DNA from: Dorea phocaeensis
GTDB taxonomy: Bacteria > Bacillota > Clostridia > Lachnospirales > Lachnospiraceae
Direction of reading: 5' to 3'
DNA: 64,000 bases
Assembly (NCBI RefSeq): GCF_900240315.1
Contig: NZ_OEPZ01000002.1
Location: 186,001 to 250,000 of the forward strand
The position numbers and the translations under genes were made by a program. The notes beneath the pieces were generated by a model, which saw only the letters and a list, made by a program, of their open reading frames with translations, did not search any database and was not told where the DNA came from. Below are positions 7,123 through 17,860 of the stretch, in pieces. Each line of letters begins with the position of its first letter. Positions within the stretch are counted from its first letter, which is position 1.

Positions 7123-8439
7123 TTACTTATTTAAAAATCCCTTATAATTACGTACCAGCATCTGTGATTCAAGCTGTTTTAACGTCTCAAGCACAACGCT
7201 GACGATAATGATCAGGGAAGTACCACCGAACGATACATTTGCGCCAAGCCATCCATTAAAGAGGATCGGCACAACCTGAATAACAATCAGTGCACATGCA
7301 CCAACAAAGATAATGTAGTTCAAAATCTTTGTCAGATAATCAACCGTTGGTTTTCCAGGACGGATACCTGGGATAAATCCTCCGTTTTTCTTCATGTTAT
7401 TTGCAATCTCTAACGGGTTAAACGTAATAGAGGTATAGAAATAAGCGAAGAATACAGTCAGAATGATATATACCAACAGTCCCCAGGAATACTTAAGCTG
7501 TGCTGGATTGCACCAGTTTCCCTGGTTGAGACCACGAAGGATCTCACTTCCAATTCCGGTTCCGTTGCCTTTTCCTAGGAAGGATGCAATAACAACCGGT
7601 GTCTGCATCAATGATGACGCAAAGATAATCGGGATTACACCTGCAGTATTAACTTTCAGCGGAATGTTACTGGACTGACCCCCATAGGTCTTTCTTCCTA
7701 CCACTTTCTGAGAATACTGTACTGCAATCTTTCTTACACCGCCCTGAAGAATTACTACGAATACAACAAGAGCAATGATAATTGCAAGAATAACTACTAC
7801 TGCAAGCGCTGCGGAAGCGATCGGTTTTCCTTTGACAAACTGTTCAAACAGAGTTGTCATATCACTTGGAATACGGGAAACAATGTTAATTACCAGGACA
7901 ATGGAAATACCATTTCCCACACCCTTTTCTGTGATCCGTTCACCGATCCACATCAGGAACGCAGATCCTGCTGTGAGTGTAAGTACGACGATTGCAACAT
8001 TGACGAAATTATATTCTGTCAAAAGTCCCTGACGTCCAAATCCTACTGCCATAGCTGTAGATTCGATAAGCGCCAAAATCACCGTCACATAACGAGTAAT
8101 TGCTGCGATCTTCTTTCTTCCGTCTTCTCCATCTTTCTGCATCTCTTCCAATTTTGGAATCGCAATTGTGAGCAACTGCATAATAATGGAAGAAGTAATG
8201 TATGGCGTAATACTCAATGCAAAGATTGACATACGCTCCATAGAGCCCCCGGTGAAAGCGTTAAACAAGTTAAACGCTTCCCCCGTATTCTGGGCAAAAA
8301 AGTTCTGAATAAACTCCGTATTCACTCCCGGTGTCGGCAGCTGTGAGCCAATTCTAATAACGATCAACATCAAAAACGTGTATCCGATTTTTTTGCGAAT
8401 ATCTTTAATTTGAAATGCTCTTCGGAATGTTTCTAACAT
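7123..8439 (-). CDS. secY: Protein translocase subunit SecY
   Basis: 438 residues with ten predicted membrane spans. 'DIRKKIGYTFLMLIVIRIG' at the N-terminus, the plug region 'QNTGEAFNLFNAFTGGSMER' and the cytosolic 'GQSSNIPLKVNTAGVIPIIF' loop are SecY signatures. Forms the SecYEG channel. Its start overlaps the rplO stop by one base, so the two are translationally coupled. Confidence 0.98.
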   Translation of the reverse strand: MLETFRRAFQIKDIRKKIGYTFLMLIVIRIGSQLPTPGVNTEFIQNFFAQNTGEAFNLFNAFTGGSMERMSIFALSITPYITSSIIMQLLTIAIPKLEEMQKDGEDGRKKIAAITRYVTVILALIESTAMAVGFGRQGLLTEYNFVNVAIVVLTLTAGSAFLMWIGERITEKGVGNGISIVLVINIVSRIPSDMTTLFEQFVKGKPIASAALAVVVILAIIIALVVFVVILQGGVRKIAVQYSQKVVGRKTYGGQSSNIPLKVNTAGVIPIIFASSLMQTPVVIASFLGKGNGTGIGSEILRGLNQGNWCNPAQLKYSWGLLVYIILTVFFAYFYTSITFNPLEIANNMKKNGGFIPGIRPGKPTVDYLTKILNYIIFVGACALIVIQVVPILFNGWLGANVSFGGTSLIIIVSVVLETLKQLESQMLVRNYKGFLNK

Positions 8440-8879
8440 TAGATCACCTCTGCTTTTCCACCTACAGCCTCAATCTTCTCTTTTGCACTTGCACTGAATG
8501 CATTTGCCTGAACGGTCAGTTTCTTTGTCAGCTCTCCGCCTCCAAGAATCTTAACACCATCTCTTGGGTTCTTTACGATTCCCTGTTCAATCAGAGTCTC
8601 TACAGATACAACTGTATCATTCTCAAATACTTCAAGAGCGCTTAAGTTAATACCAATGATTTCTTTAGAGTTTCTGTTCTTGAAACCTCTCTTTGGTATT
8701 CTTCTATATAATGGCATCTGTCCACCTTCGAAACCTGGTCTTGTTGCTCCAGAACGAGCTTTCTGACCTTTGTGTCCCTTACCAGCAGTCTTACCATTTC
8801 CAGAACCGTGTCCACGTCCTCTTCTGAAATTATCACTCTGTTTTGCTCCATCAGCAGGTCTTAAGTTTGATAAATCCAT
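8439..8879 (-). CDS. rplO: 50S ribosomal protein L15
   Basis: The 146-residue L15 starts [14 protein letters not shown] and has the glycine-rich basic region '[20 protein letters not shown]' that threads into 23S rRNA, then '[17 protein letters not shown]'. Standard length. Lies 25 bp after rpmD. Confidence 0.98.
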   Translation of the reverse strand: MDLSNLRPADGAKQSDNFRRGRGHGSGNGKTAGKGHKGQKARSGATRPGFEGGQMPLYRRIPKRGFKNRNSKEIIGINLSALEVFENDTVVSVETLIEQGIVKNPRDGVKILGGGELTKKLTVQANAFSASAKEKIEAVGGKAEVI

Positions 8880-8904
8880 TGTGACACCTCCTTATCTGAT
8901 ATAA

Positions 8905-9084
8905 TTATGCTTCTTCTACTTTTACCAGGTGAGAAACCTGTTTGATCATCCCTCTTGTTGCTGCGTTGTCCGGCAGTTCAACTGTCTTGTTTAACTTGCG
9001 AAGTCCTAATGCTTCTACAGTTTTCTTATGCTTCGGTACAGCACCAATTGTAGATTTCACTAATGTAACTTTTAAATTTGCCAT
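8905..9084 (-). CDS. rpmD: 50S ribosomal protein L30
   Basis: A 59-residue [23 protein letters not shown], then '...[19 protein letters not shown]' and the end 'SHLVKVEEA'. This matches bacterial L30 (K-S-x-I-G-x...K-x-T-x-x-A-L-G-L-x-K). ATG at 9082-9084, stop at 8905, between rpsE and rplO as in other spc operons. Confidence 0.96.
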   Translation of the reverse strand: MANLKVTLVKSTIGAVPKHKKTVEALGLRKLNKTVELPDNAATRGMIKQVSHLVKVEEA

Positions 9085-9098
9085 CTTAATCTACCTCC

Positions 9099-9608
9099 TT
9101 AGCCTAAGATCTCTTCAACAGATTTACCGCGAAGCTTAGCTACTTCTTCCGGAGTCTTAACCTGGCGTAATCCTTCGATTGTAGCAAGAACTACGTTCTG
9201 CTTATTGTTGGAACCAAGAGATTTTGTACGAATGTTCTTAATTCCTGCCATCTCGATTACGGCACGCGCCGGACCACCGGCGATTACTCCAGTACCTTCC
9301 GGAGCCTTCTTCAGTAATACAGAAGCTCCTCCGAATTTACCGATAAAATCATGTGTAATACTATCATTTTCATCTAAGGCTACTGAAATCAGATTCTTTG
9401 CAGCATCTTCTTTTCCTTTGCGGATTGCTTCCGGAATCTCAGTAGCTTTTCCTAAACCTGCACCAACATGGCCATTACCATCACCAACAACTACTAAAGC
9501 TGTGAATCTCATGTTACGGCCACCTTTAACAACTTTGGTTACACGTTTAATTGATACTACTTTTTCATTTAACTCTAACTGACTAGCATCAATACGTTCC
9601 TGTCTCAT
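9099..9608 (-). CDS. rpsE: 30S ribosomal protein S5
   Basis: 169 residues with the double-stranded RNA-binding S5 domain at about 12-75 ('[20 protein letters not shown]', '[16 protein letters not shown]') and the C-terminal domain '[20 protein letters not shown]'. It supports decoding fidelity and the mRNA entry helicase activity. 14 bp after rplR. Confidence 0.98.
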   Translation of the reverse strand: MRQERIDASQLELNEKVVSIKRVTKVVKGGRNMRFTALVVVGDGNGHVGAGLGKATEIPEAIRKGKEDAAKNLISVALDENDSITHDFIGKFGGASVLLKKAPEGTGVIAGGPARAVIEMAGIKNIRTKSLGSNNKQNVVLATIEGLRQVKTPEEVAKLRGKSVEEILG

Positions 9609-9622
9609 GTGTGCTCCTCCTT

Positions 9623-9991
9623 CTAGAAATTCAACCCAGCTTCTCTAGCTGCGTCTGCTAATGCCTGAACTTTACCCTGGTAAATAAATCCGCCTCTGTC
9701 GAAGACAACGTCTTTAATACCTTTCTCGATTGCCTTCTCAGCAATAACTTTTCCAAGATATGCTGCTGCATCAACGTTGTTTGTTTTCTCCAGGTTTGCT
9801 TTCACATCTTTCTGAAGAGTGGAAGCGGAAACCAGAGTATGATGAGCAGTATCATCAATGATCTGAGCATACATGTGATTGTTACTTCTAAACACTGCGA
9901 GGCGTGGGCACTGCGCAGTACCGCTCAAACGGTTACGTAATTTTCTGTGCTTATTTACACGTACAACACTTCTTGATTTTTTGCTAACCAT
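9623..9991 (-). CDS. rplR: 50S ribosomal protein L18
   Basis: The 122-residue 5S rRNA-binding protein: basic N-terminus ([20 protein letters not shown]), '[18 protein letters not shown]' and the C-terminal '[20 protein letters not shown]'. Standard length and place between rplF and rpsE. Confidence 0.98.
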   Translation of the reverse strand: MVSKKSRSVVRVNKHRKLRNRLSGTAQCPRLAVFRSNNHMYAQIIDDTAHHTLVSASTLQKDVKANLEKTNNVDAAAYLGKVIAEKAIEKGIKDVVFDRGGFIYQGKVQALADAAREAGLNF

Positions 9992-10008
9992 TTTTACACT
10001 CTCCTTTC

Positions 10009-10551
10009 TTATTTCTTACCAGTCTTACCAACTTTACGTCTGATAACTTCATCAGCATACTTAATACCTTTACCTTTGTATGGCTCCGGTCTTCTCTTAT
10101 CTCTGATCTCAGCCGCAAACTGTCCAACTTTTTCTTTATCGATACCTTTAACGACGATCTTGTTCTGTCCTTCCAGTACTGTCTCAACGCCTTCCGGATC
10201 TTCCATCTCTACTGGATGAGAGTATCCAAGGCTGAGTGTCAGCTTACTTCCGGACTTCGCTGCTTTGTATCCAACACCGTTTACTTCCAGAACCTTCTGG
10301 TATCCTTCTGTAACACCAACAACCATGTTATTGATCAGTGTTCTTGTCAGACCATGTAAAGATTTCATTTTCTTCAGATCGTTTGGTCTTGTTACTACAA
10401 CTTCCTCACCTTCAACCTTGATGGTCATCTCTGTTGGAAGTTCTCTTTCAAGTGTTCCCTTTGGACCTTTTACAGTCACTTTGTTATTCTCTGCAACCTC
10501 AACAGTTACGCCTGCTGGAATTGCAACTGGCAGTCTTCCGATACGTGACAT
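10009..10551 (-). CDS. rplF: 50S ribosomal protein L6
   Basis: 180 residues, two repeated L6 domains: [19 protein letters not shown] at the start and '[20 protein letters not shown]' followed by '[13 protein letters not shown]' near the end. Lies near the sarcin-ricin loop. A 177-bp gap separates it from rpsH upstream. Confidence 0.98.
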   Translation of the reverse strand: MSRIGRLPVAIPAGVTVEVAENNKVTVKGPKGTLERELPTEMTIKVEGEEVVVTRPNDLKKMKSLHGLTRTLINNMVVGVTEGYQKVLEVNGVGYKAAKSGSKLTLSLGYSHPVEMEDPEGVETVLEGQNKIVVKGIDKEKVGQFAAEIRDKRRPEPYKGKGIKYADEVIRRKVGKTGKK

Positions 10552-10728
10552 TGCCTTATCCTCCTTAACTTAAATTTTCGGAACAATTCTGAATTGTTCT
10601 GTTTTCAGTCTGTTACATAAGGAAGTTCTTTTCGCTAAGCTCGTAAGTACCTCGCTAAGCTCAAAGAACAACCTCGCACTAAGTTCAAGCATCGCTTTAC
10701 AACTTGCTTTCACTAAGTTGCTTTTGGT
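10552..10728 (-). other. rpsH-rplF spacer with repeated motif
   Basis: A 177-bp non-coding gap, long for this operon. It contains tandem degenerate copies of a 'CGCTAAGCTC'/'CACTAAGTTC' motif (about 10630-10725). No ORF and no clear terminator were seen, so it may be a small repeat expansion or mRNA spacer. Confidence 0.4.
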
Positions 10729-11130
10729 TTACCATACGAAGCAAAGTACTTCTCCGCCAACGCCGAGCTTTCTTGCTTCTTTATCTGTGATCACACCGTG
10801 GTTTGTAGAGATGATTGCTGTTCCAAGTCCACCAAATACCTTCGGTACATCAGCGCTGTTTGCGTATACACGCAGACCTGGCTTGGAGATTCTCTTAAGA
10901 CCTGTGATTACTTTTTCATTCTTATCAGCACCATACTTTAATGTGATGCGGATTGTCTTGAATACTCCGTCTTCGATGACGTCGTATTTTGCGATGTATC
11001 CTTCATCTAATAAGATGTTTGCGATAGCAAGTTTCATCTTAGATGCAGGTACGTCTACTGTATCATGTTTCGCAGTATTTGCATTACGGATTCTTGTAAG
11101 CATATCTGCAATTGGATCGCTCATAGTCAT
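10729..11130 (-). CDS. rpsH: 30S ribosomal protein S8
   Basis: 133 residues: '[20 protein letters not shown]' at the start, '[17 protein letters not shown]' and the C-terminal 'GGEVLCFVW' are S8 signatures. It binds helix 21 of 16S rRNA and is the autogenous repressor of the spc operon in E. coli. The start could be M1 or M3. Confidence 0.98.
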   Translation of the reverse strand: MTMSDPIADMLTRIRNANTAKHDTVDVPASKMKLAIANILLDEGYIAKYDVIEDGVFKTIRITLKYGADKNEKVITGLKRISKPGLRVYANSADVPKVFGGLGTAIISTNHGVITDKEARKLGVGGEVLCFVW

Positions 11131-11163
11131 GAATTGTTTCCTCCTTTTCTAAATGTTCAAAGC

Positions 11164-11349
11164 CTACCAGCTGGCTTTCTTTACGCCAGGGATCTGACCT
11201 TTGTATGCCAATTCGCGGAAGCAAACACGGCAGATTCCATATTTTCTTAAATATGCATGTGGACGACCACAGATTCTGCAACGATTGTATTCTCTTGTAG
11301 AGAATTTCTGCTTACGCTGCTGCTTAACTTTCATTGCTGTCTTAGCCAT
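11164..11349 (-). CDS. rpsN: 30S ribosomal protein S14, zinc type
   Basis: A 61-residue short S14 (type Z). Two CxxC pairs, CRIC (24-27) and CRVC (40-43), flank '[12 protein letters not shown]' and make the zinc site. It is the long-standing form in Clostridia and lies between rplE and rpsH. Confidence 0.98.
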   Translation of the reverse strand: MAKTAMKVKQQRKQKFSTREYNRCRICGRPHAYLRKYGICRVCFRELAYKGQIPGVKKASW

Positions 11350-11360
11350 AATTTACCTCC

Positions 11361-11900
11361 TTATTTTGTAAATGGCATGTTGAACTGTGTTAACAATTCA
11401 CGAGCCTCTTCATCTGTTTTTGCAGTGGTAACGAAGATGATATCCATACCTCTTACCTTGTCGATCTTATCATACTCGATCTCAGGGAAGATGATCTGCT
11501 CTTTGATTCCAAGAGCGTAGTTTCCTCTTCCGTCGAATGCGTTAGGATTTACTCCTCTAAAGTCACGTACACGAGGTAATGCAAGGTTGATCAGACGATC
11601 AACGAACTCATACATCTTCTCTCCTCTTAAAGTAGTTTTACATCCGATTGCCATTCCTTCTCTTAACTTGAAGTTAGCAACAGATTTTTTAGCCTTACAT
11701 ACAACAGCTTTCTGTCCTGTAATCTTTTCCATATCTGCAATCGCTGAATCTAACAGCTTTGCATTGTCTTTTGCCTCTCCAACTCCCATGTTGATTACAA
11801 CCTTGTCGAGCTTCGGCACTTCCATAATATTTTTATAACCGAACTTCTTGATCAGAGCATCTACGATCTCGTTCTGGTATTGTTCTTTCAGTCTACTCAA
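11361..11900 (-). CDS. rplE: 50S ribosomal protein L5
   Basis: 179 residues with '[19 protein letters not shown]' and '[13 protein letters not shown]'-like '[20 protein letters not shown]', ending 'LLTQFNMPF'. It binds 5S rRNA in the central protuberance. Preceded by GGAGG, 23 bp after rplX. Confidence 0.98.
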   Translation of the reverse strand: MSRLKEQYQNEIVDALIKKFGYKNIMEVPKLDKVVINMGVGEAKDNAKLLDSAIADMEKITGQKAVVCKAKKSVANFKLREGMAIGCKTTLRGEKMYEFVDRLINLALPRVRDFRGVNPNAFDGRGNYALGIKEQIIFPEIEYDKIDKVRGMDIIFVTTAKTDEEARELLTQFNMPFTK

Positions 11901-11923
11901 AGCACTGGACCTCCTTCCTTAGA

Positions 11924-12235
11924 TTAATCAATCACTTCGCCAGTTGATTTTGCGAAACGAACTTTTTTGTCGCCATCCATCTTAATTCCGACTCTTGTAG
12001 CTTTTCCTTTGTGCATATACATTACGTTAGATGCATCGATCGGACCTTCCTGATGAATGATTCCGCCATTGGCATTGGAAGCACTTGGTTTTGTATGCTT
12101 TGTCAGCATGTTCACGCCTTCAACAACAACCTTACCATCTTTCTGGTTTACAGCAATAACCTTGCCTTCTTTGTCTTTATCTTTACCAGCGATTACCTTA
12201 ACAGTGTCGCCTTTTTTGATCTTTAACATTGACAT
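11924..12235 (-). CDS. rplX: 50S ribosomal protein L24
   Basis: A 103-residue KOW protein: 'MLKIKKGDTVKVIAGKDKDK' followed by 'EGKVIAVNQKDGKVVVEGVN'. An assembly initiator protein at the exit tunnel. MSMLKI or MLKI could be the start. Lies 15 bp after rplN. Confidence 0.97.
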   Translation of the reverse strand: MSMLKIKKGDTVKVIAGKDKDKEGKVIAVNQKDGKVVVEGVNMLTKHTKPSASNANGGIIHQEGPIDASNVMYMHKGKATRVGIKMDGDKKVRFAKSTGEVID

Positions 12236-12250
12236 CTTACGCGCACCTCC

Positions 12251-12619
12251 TTAAAGTACTTCCGGAGCCAGAGAAACAATTCTCATGAACTGTTTGTCAC
12301 GAAGCTCTCTTGCTACTGGCCCGAAAATACGGGTTCCTCTTGGTGTCTTATCATCTTTTATAATTACAGCAGCATTTTCATCGAAACGGATGTAAGAACC
12401 ATCTTTACGACGAGTACTGTTTACAGTACGAACAACTACAGCCTTTACTACGTCACCTTTTTTCACAACGCCGCCTGGTGTTGCATCTTTAACAGTCGCA
12501 ACGATTACATCACCGATACTTGCATATCTTCTGGTTGAACCGCCCAGTACACGGATACAAAGTAACTCTTTCGCACCTGTATTGTCTGCTACTTTCAGTC
12601 TGCTTTCTTGCTGTATCAT
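12251..12619 (-). CDS. rplN: 50S ribosomal protein L14
   Basis: 122 residues from [20 protein letters not shown] to '[10 protein letters not shown]', exactly the family length. An in-frame ATG 48 bp upstream was not used, because the MIQQ start has the good site AGGGAGGGAAACC before it (12620-12635) and fits the family. L14 contacts bridge B8. Confidence 0.97.
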   Translation of the reverse strand: MIQQESRLKVADNTGAKELLCIRVLGGSTRRYASIGDVIVATVKDATPGGVVKKGDVVKAVVVRTVNSTRRKDGSYIRFDENAAVIIKDDKTPRGTRIFGPVARELRDKQFMRIVSLAPEVL

Positions 12620-12638
12620 GCAGGTTTCCCTCCTTATA

Positions 12639-12893
12639 CTATTTCGCTTTTTCCATAATTTCAACAAGTCTCCATCTCTTGTCTTTGGACAGAGGTCTTG
12701 TTTCCATAACTTTTACCTTGTCACCAATGTTGCACTCATTGTTCTCATCGTGTGCTTTCAGCTTATATGTCTTCTTTACAATCTTCTTGTAAAGTGGATG
12801 TTTTACATGATTTTCAATGGCAACAACGATGGTTTTATCCATTTTATTGCTGATAACCTTACCCACACGGGTCTTTCTAAGATTTCTTTCCAC
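12639..12893 (-). CDS. rpsQ: 30S ribosomal protein S17
   Basis: An 84-residue OB-fold protein [20 protein letters not shown] with '[20 protein letters not shown]' and the end '[11 protein letters not shown]'. A primary 16S rRNA-binding protein. Between rpmC and rplN as usual. Confidence 0.98.
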   Translation of the reverse strand: MERNLRKTRVGKVISNKMDKTIVVAIENHVKHPLYKKIVKKTYKLKAHDENNECNIGDKVKVMETRPLSKDKRWRLVEIMEKAK

Positions 12894-12913
12894 AGCCTAT
12901 ACTCCTTTCCGGA

Positions 12914-13132
12914 TTATTCCGCAGCATTTGCCTTTTCAGTAATTACTGTCTGAATTCTGGCAATGTTTCTTCTTACTTCTTTGATTCTGCTTGTATTGTC
13001 TAACTGATTTGTTGCGTTCTGGAATCTCAAGTTGAAAAGTTCCTTTTTAGCAGCTACTAATTCTTCGTTCAGCTCTGCAGCTGATTTTGTTTTTAAATCT
13101 TCTACAAATGCATTAATTTTCACTGTTATCAC
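12914..13132 (-). CDS. rpmC: 50S ribosomal protein L29
   Basis: A 72-residue alpha-helical protein: '[20 protein letters not shown]' and '[20 protein letters not shown]'. Part of the exit tunnel rim, the docking site for trigger factor and SRP. It overlaps the 3' end of rplP by 20 bp, so translation is coupled. Confidence 0.97.
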   Translation of the reverse strand: MITVKINAFVEDLKTKSAAELNEELVAAKKELFNLRFQNATNQLDNTSRIKEVRRNIARIQTVITEKANAAE

Positions 13133-13550
13133 CGCCTTCTAAATCTTCGCGTGAAACGATCTTACATTTACAAGGTAATTTGTGCATTGCAAGACGTAAA
13201 GCTTCACGTGCTGTTTCCTCAGGAACTCCAGCAAGCTCGAACATTACACGTCCCGGCTTCACAACTGCTACCCAGTACTCTAAAGTTCCTTTACCGGAAC
13301 CCATACGTGTTTCAGCTGGTTTCGTAGTTACAGGTTTATCTGGGAATATTTTGATCCAAACTTTACCACCACGCTTGATGTAACGTGTCATAGCGATACG
13401 GGCAGCCTCGATCTGATTGGAACGGATCCAGCATGGCTCCATTGCAACGATACCATATTCACCATTTGTAATCTTGTTTCCGCGAAGAGCTTTACCCTTC
13501 ATGGAACCACGGAATTGTTTACGACGTTTTACTCTCTTTGGCATTAACAT
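13113..13550 (-). CDS. rplP: 50S ribosomal protein L16
   Basis: 145 residues, [20 protein letters not shown]..., with '[20 protein letters not shown]' and '[20 protein letters not shown]', standard L16 at the tRNA binding side of the 50S subunit. The true start may be M3 (MPKR, as in most homologues), 6 bp downstream. Only 2 bp from rpsC. Confidence 0.97.
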   Translation of the reverse strand: MLMPKRVKRRKQFRGSMKGKALRGNKITNGEYGIVAMEPCWIRSNQIEAARIAMTRYIKRGGKVWIKIFPDKPVTTKPAETRMGSGKGTLEYWVAVVKPGRVMFELAGVPEETAREALRLAMHKLPCKCKIVSREDLEGGDNSEN

Positions 13551-13552
13551 GA

Positions 13553-14206
13553 TTATCTATCTCCTTCCTTTGATGCTTTTTCCGGAAGAACTTCGCCTTT
13601 GTAAATCCATACCTTAACACCAACTTTTCCGTAAGTTGTGTCAGCCTCAGCGAATCCGTAGTCAATGTCTGCTCTTAATGTCTGAAGCGGAATTGTTCCT
13701 TCGCTGTAGAACTCTGTACGAGCCATGTCAGCTCCGCCAAGACGTCCTGATACGGAAGTCTTCACACCAAGTGCTCCTGCCTTCATTGTTCTAGACATGC
13801 AAGACTTCATAGCACGTCTGAAGGAAATACGGTTCTCAAGCTGAAGAGCGATATTCTCTGCTACTAACTGTGCATCCTTATCCGGTCTCTTAACTTCTTT
13901 GATGTCTACTACTAACTTCTTATCTGTAAACTGTGCTAATTCACCTTTTACTTTCTCGATCTCTGATCCGCCTTTACCGATAACAACTCCCGGCTTAGCT
14001 GTATAAATGATGATCTTAACGCGATCGGATGCTCTTTCGATCTCAATCTTAGAAACACCGGCGCTGTATAATCTCTTCTTAAGATACGTTCTGATTTCAT
14101 GGTCTTCTACTAAGTAGTCTGCGAAATCTTTTTCTGCATACCATTTAGAGTCCCAGTCTTTGATAACACCGACTCTCAAACCATGAGGATTAACTTTCTG
14201 TCCCAT
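13553..14206 (-). CDS. rpsC: 30S ribosomal protein S3
   Basis: The 217-residue S3 has the KH domain around residues 38-106 with GxxG in '[16 protein letters not shown]', and the C-terminal domain '[18 protein letters not shown]'. Forms the mRNA entry channel with S4 and S5. 11 bp after rplV. Confidence 0.98.
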   Translation of the reverse strand: MGQKVNPHGLRVGVIKDWDSKWYAEKDFADYLVEDHEIRTYLKKRLYSAGVSKIEIERASDRVKIIIYTAKPGVVIGKGGSEIEKVKGELAQFTDKKLVVDIKEVKRPDKDAQLVAENIALQLENRISFRRAMKSCMSRTMKAGALGVKTSVSGRLGGADMARTEFYSEGTIPLQTLRADIDYGFAEADTTYGKVGVKVWIYKGEVLPEKASKEGDR

Positions 14207-14217
14207 GTTTGCCCTCC

Positions 14218-14604
14218 TTATCTTTCATCAAGCACAAGTGTAATGTGGCTCATTCTCTTCTCGATTCTGTAAGCTCTTCCCTGTGCTCTAGGTCTGATTC
14301 TCTTCATTGTTGGTCCTTTGTTTGCATAAGCCTCTGCAATATAAAGATTCTCAGCGTTCATGCCGTTGTTATTCTCAGCATTTGCGATTGCAGACTCTAA
14401 TAATTTCTTTATTAAACTGGAAGCATATCTTGGATTATAAGTTAAAATACCAAGTGCTGTTGTTACATCCTTACCTCTAATGGCATCTAATACGAAACAT
14501 GCTTTCTGAACAGAAACTCTTGCGTAAGACAACTTAGCAGAAGGTCTTGTATCTTTGTTAGCATTTCTCTCTCTTTTGATTTGGGATCTATGTCCTTTAG
14601 CCAT
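14218..14604 (-). CDS. rplV: 50S ribosomal protein L22
   Basis: 128 residues with '[20 protein letters not shown]', '[20 protein letters not shown]' and the beta-hairpin '[20 protein letters not shown]' that lines the exit tunnel (the site of macrolide-resistance insertions in other species). No insertion in the hairpin is evident. Confidence 0.98.
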   Translation of the reverse strand: MAKGHRSQIKRERNANKDTRPSAKLSYARVSVQKACFVLDAIRGKDVTTALGILTYNPRYASSLIKKLLESAIANAENNNGMNAENLYIAEAYANKGPTMKRIRPRAQGRAYRIEKRMSHITLVLDER

Positions 14605-14630
14605 GGATGAACCCTCCTTTCACAATGTAA

Positions 14631-14912
14631 TTATCTAACTCTTGATTTCTTTTCGTCTTTTCCATGTCCTCTGTATGTTCTGGTTGCAACAAACTCTCCG
14701 AGCTTGTGTCCTACCATATCCTCTGTTACATATACAGGTACATGTTTTCTTCCGTCGTGTACGGCGATTGTATGTCCAACCATGCTTGGGAAGATTGTAG
14801 AACGGCGGGACCATGTCTTAATTACAGACTTGTCACCGGACTCGTTCATCGCATCAATCTTCTTAAGCAGGCTTTCGTCTGCGAATGGTCCTTTTTTAAT
14901 TGAACGTGCCAT
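14631..14912 (-). CDS. rpsS: 30S ribosomal protein S19
   Basis: The 93-residue S19: '[20 protein letters not shown]', '[20 protein letters not shown]' and '[16 protein letters not shown]'. It sits in the 30S head and forms bridge B1a. Between rplB and rplV. Confidence 0.98.
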   Translation of the reverse strand: MARSIKKGPFADESLLKKIDAMNESGDKSVIKTWSRRSTIFPSMVGHTIAVHDGRKHVPVYVTEDMVGHKLGEFVATRTYRGHGKDEKKSRVR

Positions 14913-14930
14913 AGGTTCTAACCTCCTTAA

Positions 14931-15773
14931 TTATTTGATTGCTTTACCATCTCTTCTTCTTACAATCATCTTGTTAGAAGATTTGTTTTTCTTTCTTGTC
15001 TTAAGACCAAGTGCTGGTTTACCCCAAGGTGTACATGGACCCGGACGTCCGATTCCAGTCTTACCTTCACCACCACCGTGCGGATGGTCATTCGGGTTCA
15101 TAACAGAACCACGAACTGTCGGTCTGATACCCATGTGACGCTTACGTCCTGCTTTACCGATGTTGATCAGGTTGTGGTCACCATTTCCTACAACTCCGAT
15201 AGATGCACGGCATACGATCGGAACCATTCTCATCTCTCCTGATGGAAGACGAAGTGTTGCGTATTTTCCTTCTTTTGCCATTAACTGAGCGCTGTTTCCA
15301 GCGGAACGAACAAGCTGTCCGCCTCTTCCAGGATAAAGCTCAATGTTGTGGATCTGAGTACCTACTGGAATCTCAGAAAGTGGAAGGCAGTTACCAACTC
15401 TTACTTCAGCTTCTGCTCCGTTCATAACCTTCATTCCATCCTTCAATCCTTCTGGAGCAAGGATGTATGCTTTTTCACCATCTTCATAGCAGATAAGAGC
15501 GATATTAGCTGTTCTGTTTGGATCGTACTCGATACCGATTACAGTAGCTGCAATTCCGTCTTTTCTTCTCTTGAAGTCGATAATTCTATATTTCTTCTTA
15601 GCTCCGCCTCCGCGGTGTCTAACAGTAATTTTTCCCTGGTTGTTACGTCCTGCCTGTCTGCTCTTTGGAGCTAACAAAGACTTCTCTGGTGTGGTCTTTG
15701 TGATTTCTGAGAAATCAGAACCAGTCATCTGTCTTCTGGAAGGCGTATATGGGCGATATGTTTTAATTCCCAT
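14931..15773 (-). CDS. rplB: 50S ribosomal protein L2
   Basis: The 280-residue L2, essential near the peptidyl transferase centre: the N-terminal OB-fold domain, an SH3-like domain, and the C-terminal loop '[20 protein letters not shown]' with the conserved histidine (HPHGGGEG). Standard length. 18 bp before rpsS. Confidence 0.98.
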   Translation of the reverse strand: MGIKTYRPYTPSRRQMTGSDFSEITKTTPEKSLLAPKSRQAGRNNQGKITVRHRGGGAKKKYRIIDFKRRKDGIAATVIGIEYDPNRTANIALICYEDGEKAYILAPEGLKDGMKVMNGAEAEVRVGNCLPLSEIPVGTQIHNIELYPGRGGQLVRSAGNSAQLMAKEGKYATLRLPSGEMRMVPIVCRASIGVVGNGDHNLINIGKAGRKRHMGIRPTVRGSVMNPNDHPHGGGEGKTGIGRPGPCTPWGKPALGLKTRKKNKSSNKMIVRRRDGKAIK

Positions 15774-15833
15774 GATCGTTCTCCTTTCAAATGTTTATTA
15801 TCACGGTTTCTATCCGTATGATCTGCGCTTATC

Positions 15834-16139
15834 TTATAATCCTTCGAAGATCTCGATGTCAGCGCTGTCAGCTGTTAACTGCACGATAGCTTTCTTTGTT
15901 TTAGCTGTCTTTCCGAACTGCATTGTTCCACGTACTCTTCTCTTCTTGCCTTCGCAGTTCATTGTGTTAACGCTTTTTACTTTTGTGCCATTGAACATTT
16001 TCTCAACAGCTTCTTTTACCTGAGACTTGGTTGCTTCTGGATGTACAAGGAATGTATATTTCTTGTCTCCCATCAGTCCCATACTCTTCTCTGTTACAAC
16101 TGGTTTAAGGATTACATCATAATACTGAATGTTTGCCAT
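15834..16139 (-). CDS. rplW: 50S ribosomal protein L23
   Basis: 101 residues: 'YYDVILKPVVTEKSMGLMGD', 'YTFLVHPEATKSQVKEAVEK' and 'VNTMNCEGKKRRVRGTMQFG' are L23 signatures. It is the docking site for trigger factor at the exit tunnel. Its start overlaps the rplD stop by one base. Confidence 0.97.
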   Translation of the reverse strand: MANIQYYDVILKPVVTEKSMGLMGDKKYTFLVHPEATKSQVKEAVEKMFNGTKVKSVNTMNCEGKKRRVRGTMQFGKTAKTKKAIVQLTADSADIEIFEGL

Positions 16140-16759
16140 TATGCGTACACCTCCTCGATATTTGCAACAGCAGCTTTCGTTGCGATCACTGTGTTGTATT
16201 TTAAGATGTCGTACACATTGATTGTATTAGTCTTTGCTGTCTTAACATCAGCAATGTTTCTTGCGGAAAGCTCTACGTTTGCATTTCCATCTTCTAATAC
16301 TACTAATGCTTTCTTTACATCTAAGTTCTTAAGGATATTTGCAAAGTTCTTTGTCTTGATCTCATCAAACTTGATCTCGTCAACTACGATGAATTTCTTC
16401 TCTTCTACCTTTGCTGTGAGAGCAGATTTCAGAGCAGCTCTCTTCTCTTTCTTGTTCATTTTGAAAGAGTAATCTCTCGGAACTGGAGCGAATACAACTC
16501 CGCCGCCTGTCCACTGTGGAGCTCTTGTGGATCCCTGTCTTGCGTGACCTGTTCCTTTCTGTCTCCATGGTTTTCTTCCGCCTCCGGAAACTTCAGAACG
16601 TGTTTTTGCTTTCTGTGTTCCCTGACGATTATTTGCAAGCTGGTTTACAACTGCCATGTGTACCAGATGTTCATTTACTTCAACACCGAACACTGCATCA
16701 TTTAAGTCGATTGTACCAACTTCGTTACCTTCGATATTGTAAACAGATACGTTTGCCAT
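16139..16759 (-). CDS. rplD: 50S ribosomal protein L4
   Basis: 206 residues. The long loop '[20 protein letters not shown]' followed by '[19 protein letters not shown]' reaches into the exit tunnel; the C-terminal Rossmann-like half contains '[20 protein letters not shown]'. In E. coli it autoregulates the S10 operon, and the leader before rpsJ is the place to look for similar control here. Confidence 0.97.
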   Translation of the reverse strand: MANVSVYNIEGNEVGTIDLNDAVFGVEVNEHLVHMAVVNQLANNRQGTQKAKTRSEVSGGGRKPWRQKGTGHARQGSTRAPQWTGGGVVFAPVPRDYSFKMNKKEKRAALKSALTAKVEEKKFIVVDEIKFDEIKTKNFANILKNLDVKKALVVLEDGNANVELSARNIADVKTAKTNTINVYDILKYNTVIATKAAVANIEEVYA

Positions 16760-16788
16760 CTCTAGTGTCCTCCTTCCTTCGCCAAATC

Positions 16789-17469
16789 CTAGTTAGCTTT
16801 TACTGCTTCTTTAATAGTTACTAAAGATTTCTTAGGTCCCGGTACTGAGCCTTTAACCAGTAACAGGTTGTTTTCTGCATCTACGCGTACAACTTCCAGA
16901 TTCTGGATTGTGATCTTCTTGCTTCCCATGTGTCCCGGCATTTTCTTTCCTTTAAATACCTTGCTCGGATCAGAAGCAGCTCCGTTGGAACCTGCGTGAC
17001 GGTGGAACTTAGAACCATGAGTCATAGGTCCTCTGTGCTGGTTGTGTCTCTTGATTGCTCCCTGGAATCCCTTTCCTTTAGAGATTGCAGTTGCATCAAT
17101 CTTATCGCCAACTTCGAAGATGTCAGCTTTGATTTCCTGAGCCAGCTCAAACTCGCCTGCATTTTCAAATTTAAACTCTCTTACAAATCTCTTACCAGAT
17201 ACACCAGCTTTTGCAAAGTGTCCCTGCTCAGCTTTTGTTACACCATGACGATGAGCGATTTCTTTTCTTCCGCCCTTGTCTTTGTTGATGATTTTGTCTT
17301 TCTTGTCGATAAAACCAACCTGTACTGCTTCGTAACCATCGTTCTCAACAGTTTTGATCTGTGTTACAACACATGGTCCAGCCTGAAGTACCGTTACAGG
17401 TGTCAGACTTCCGTCTTCATTGAAGATCTGAGTCATTCCGACTTTGGTAGCTAAGATAGCTTTCTTCAT
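16789..17469 (-). CDS. rplC: 50S ribosomal protein L3
   Basis: 226 residues, about 15 longer than the usual 209-212. [20 protein letters not shown] at the start and '[20 protein letters not shown]' followed by '[20 protein letters not shown]' contain the central extension, including the Gln/His region near the peptidyl transferase centre. The extra residues appear spread in loops around 55-100. Follows rpsJ by 73 bp. Confidence 0.97.
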   Translation of the reverse strand: MKKAILATKVGMTQIFNEDGSLTPVTVLQAGPCVVTQIKTVENDGYEAVQVGFIDKKDKIINKDKGGRKEIAHRHGVTKAEQGHFAKAGVSGKRFVREFKFENAGEFELAQEIKADIFEVGDKIDATAISKGKGFQGAIKRHNQHRGPMTHGSKFHRHAGSNGAASDPSKVFKGKKMPGHMGSKKITIQNLEVVRVDAENNLLLVKGSVPGPKKSLVTIKEAVKAN

Positions 17470-17542
17470 TATAATTACCTCCTGTGATTTACAGCGGAAC
17501 GCACTTTGGCGTTCATCCTAAATGTTAGGAATTACTGTGTTC

Positions 17543-17860
17543 TTATTTGTTTTTCATTTTGATGTCGATATATACACCAGCCGGCATCTCTAATCTAGAT
17601 AATGCATCAACCGTTTTCTGTGTTGGTGTGATGATATCGATCAGCCTCTTATGAGTTCTTTGTTCAAACTGCTCTCTGGAATCTTTGTATTTGTGAACAG
17701 CTCTGATAATTGTTACAACTTCCTTCTTTGTCGGAAGCGGAACCGGTCCACTCACCTTAGATCCATTCTTTTTAACAGTTTCGATGATTTTTTTGGCAGA
17801 TGCATCAACCAACTGGTGATCATAAGCCTTCAAAGTGATTCTCATTACTTGACTTGCCAT
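17543..17860 (-). CDS. rpsJ: 30S ribosomal protein S10
   Basis: A 105-residue S10/NusE: '[20 protein letters not shown]', '[20 protein letters not shown]', '[20 protein letters not shown]'. It works both in the 30S head and in transcription antitermination with NusB. First gene of the S10 operon, with ribosome site AGGAGGCGAC. Confidence 0.98.
   Translation of the reverse strand: MASQVMRITLKAYDHQLVDASAKKIIETVKKNGSKVSGPVPLPTKKEVVTIIRAVHKYKDSREQFEQRTHKRLIDIITPTQKTVDALSRLEMPAGVYIDIKMKNK

Noticed and set aside
9205-9582. Long plus-strand ORF over rpsE
   Set aside because: Lies fully antisense to a clear S5 gene with conserved residues; no ribosome site and no protein-like composition.
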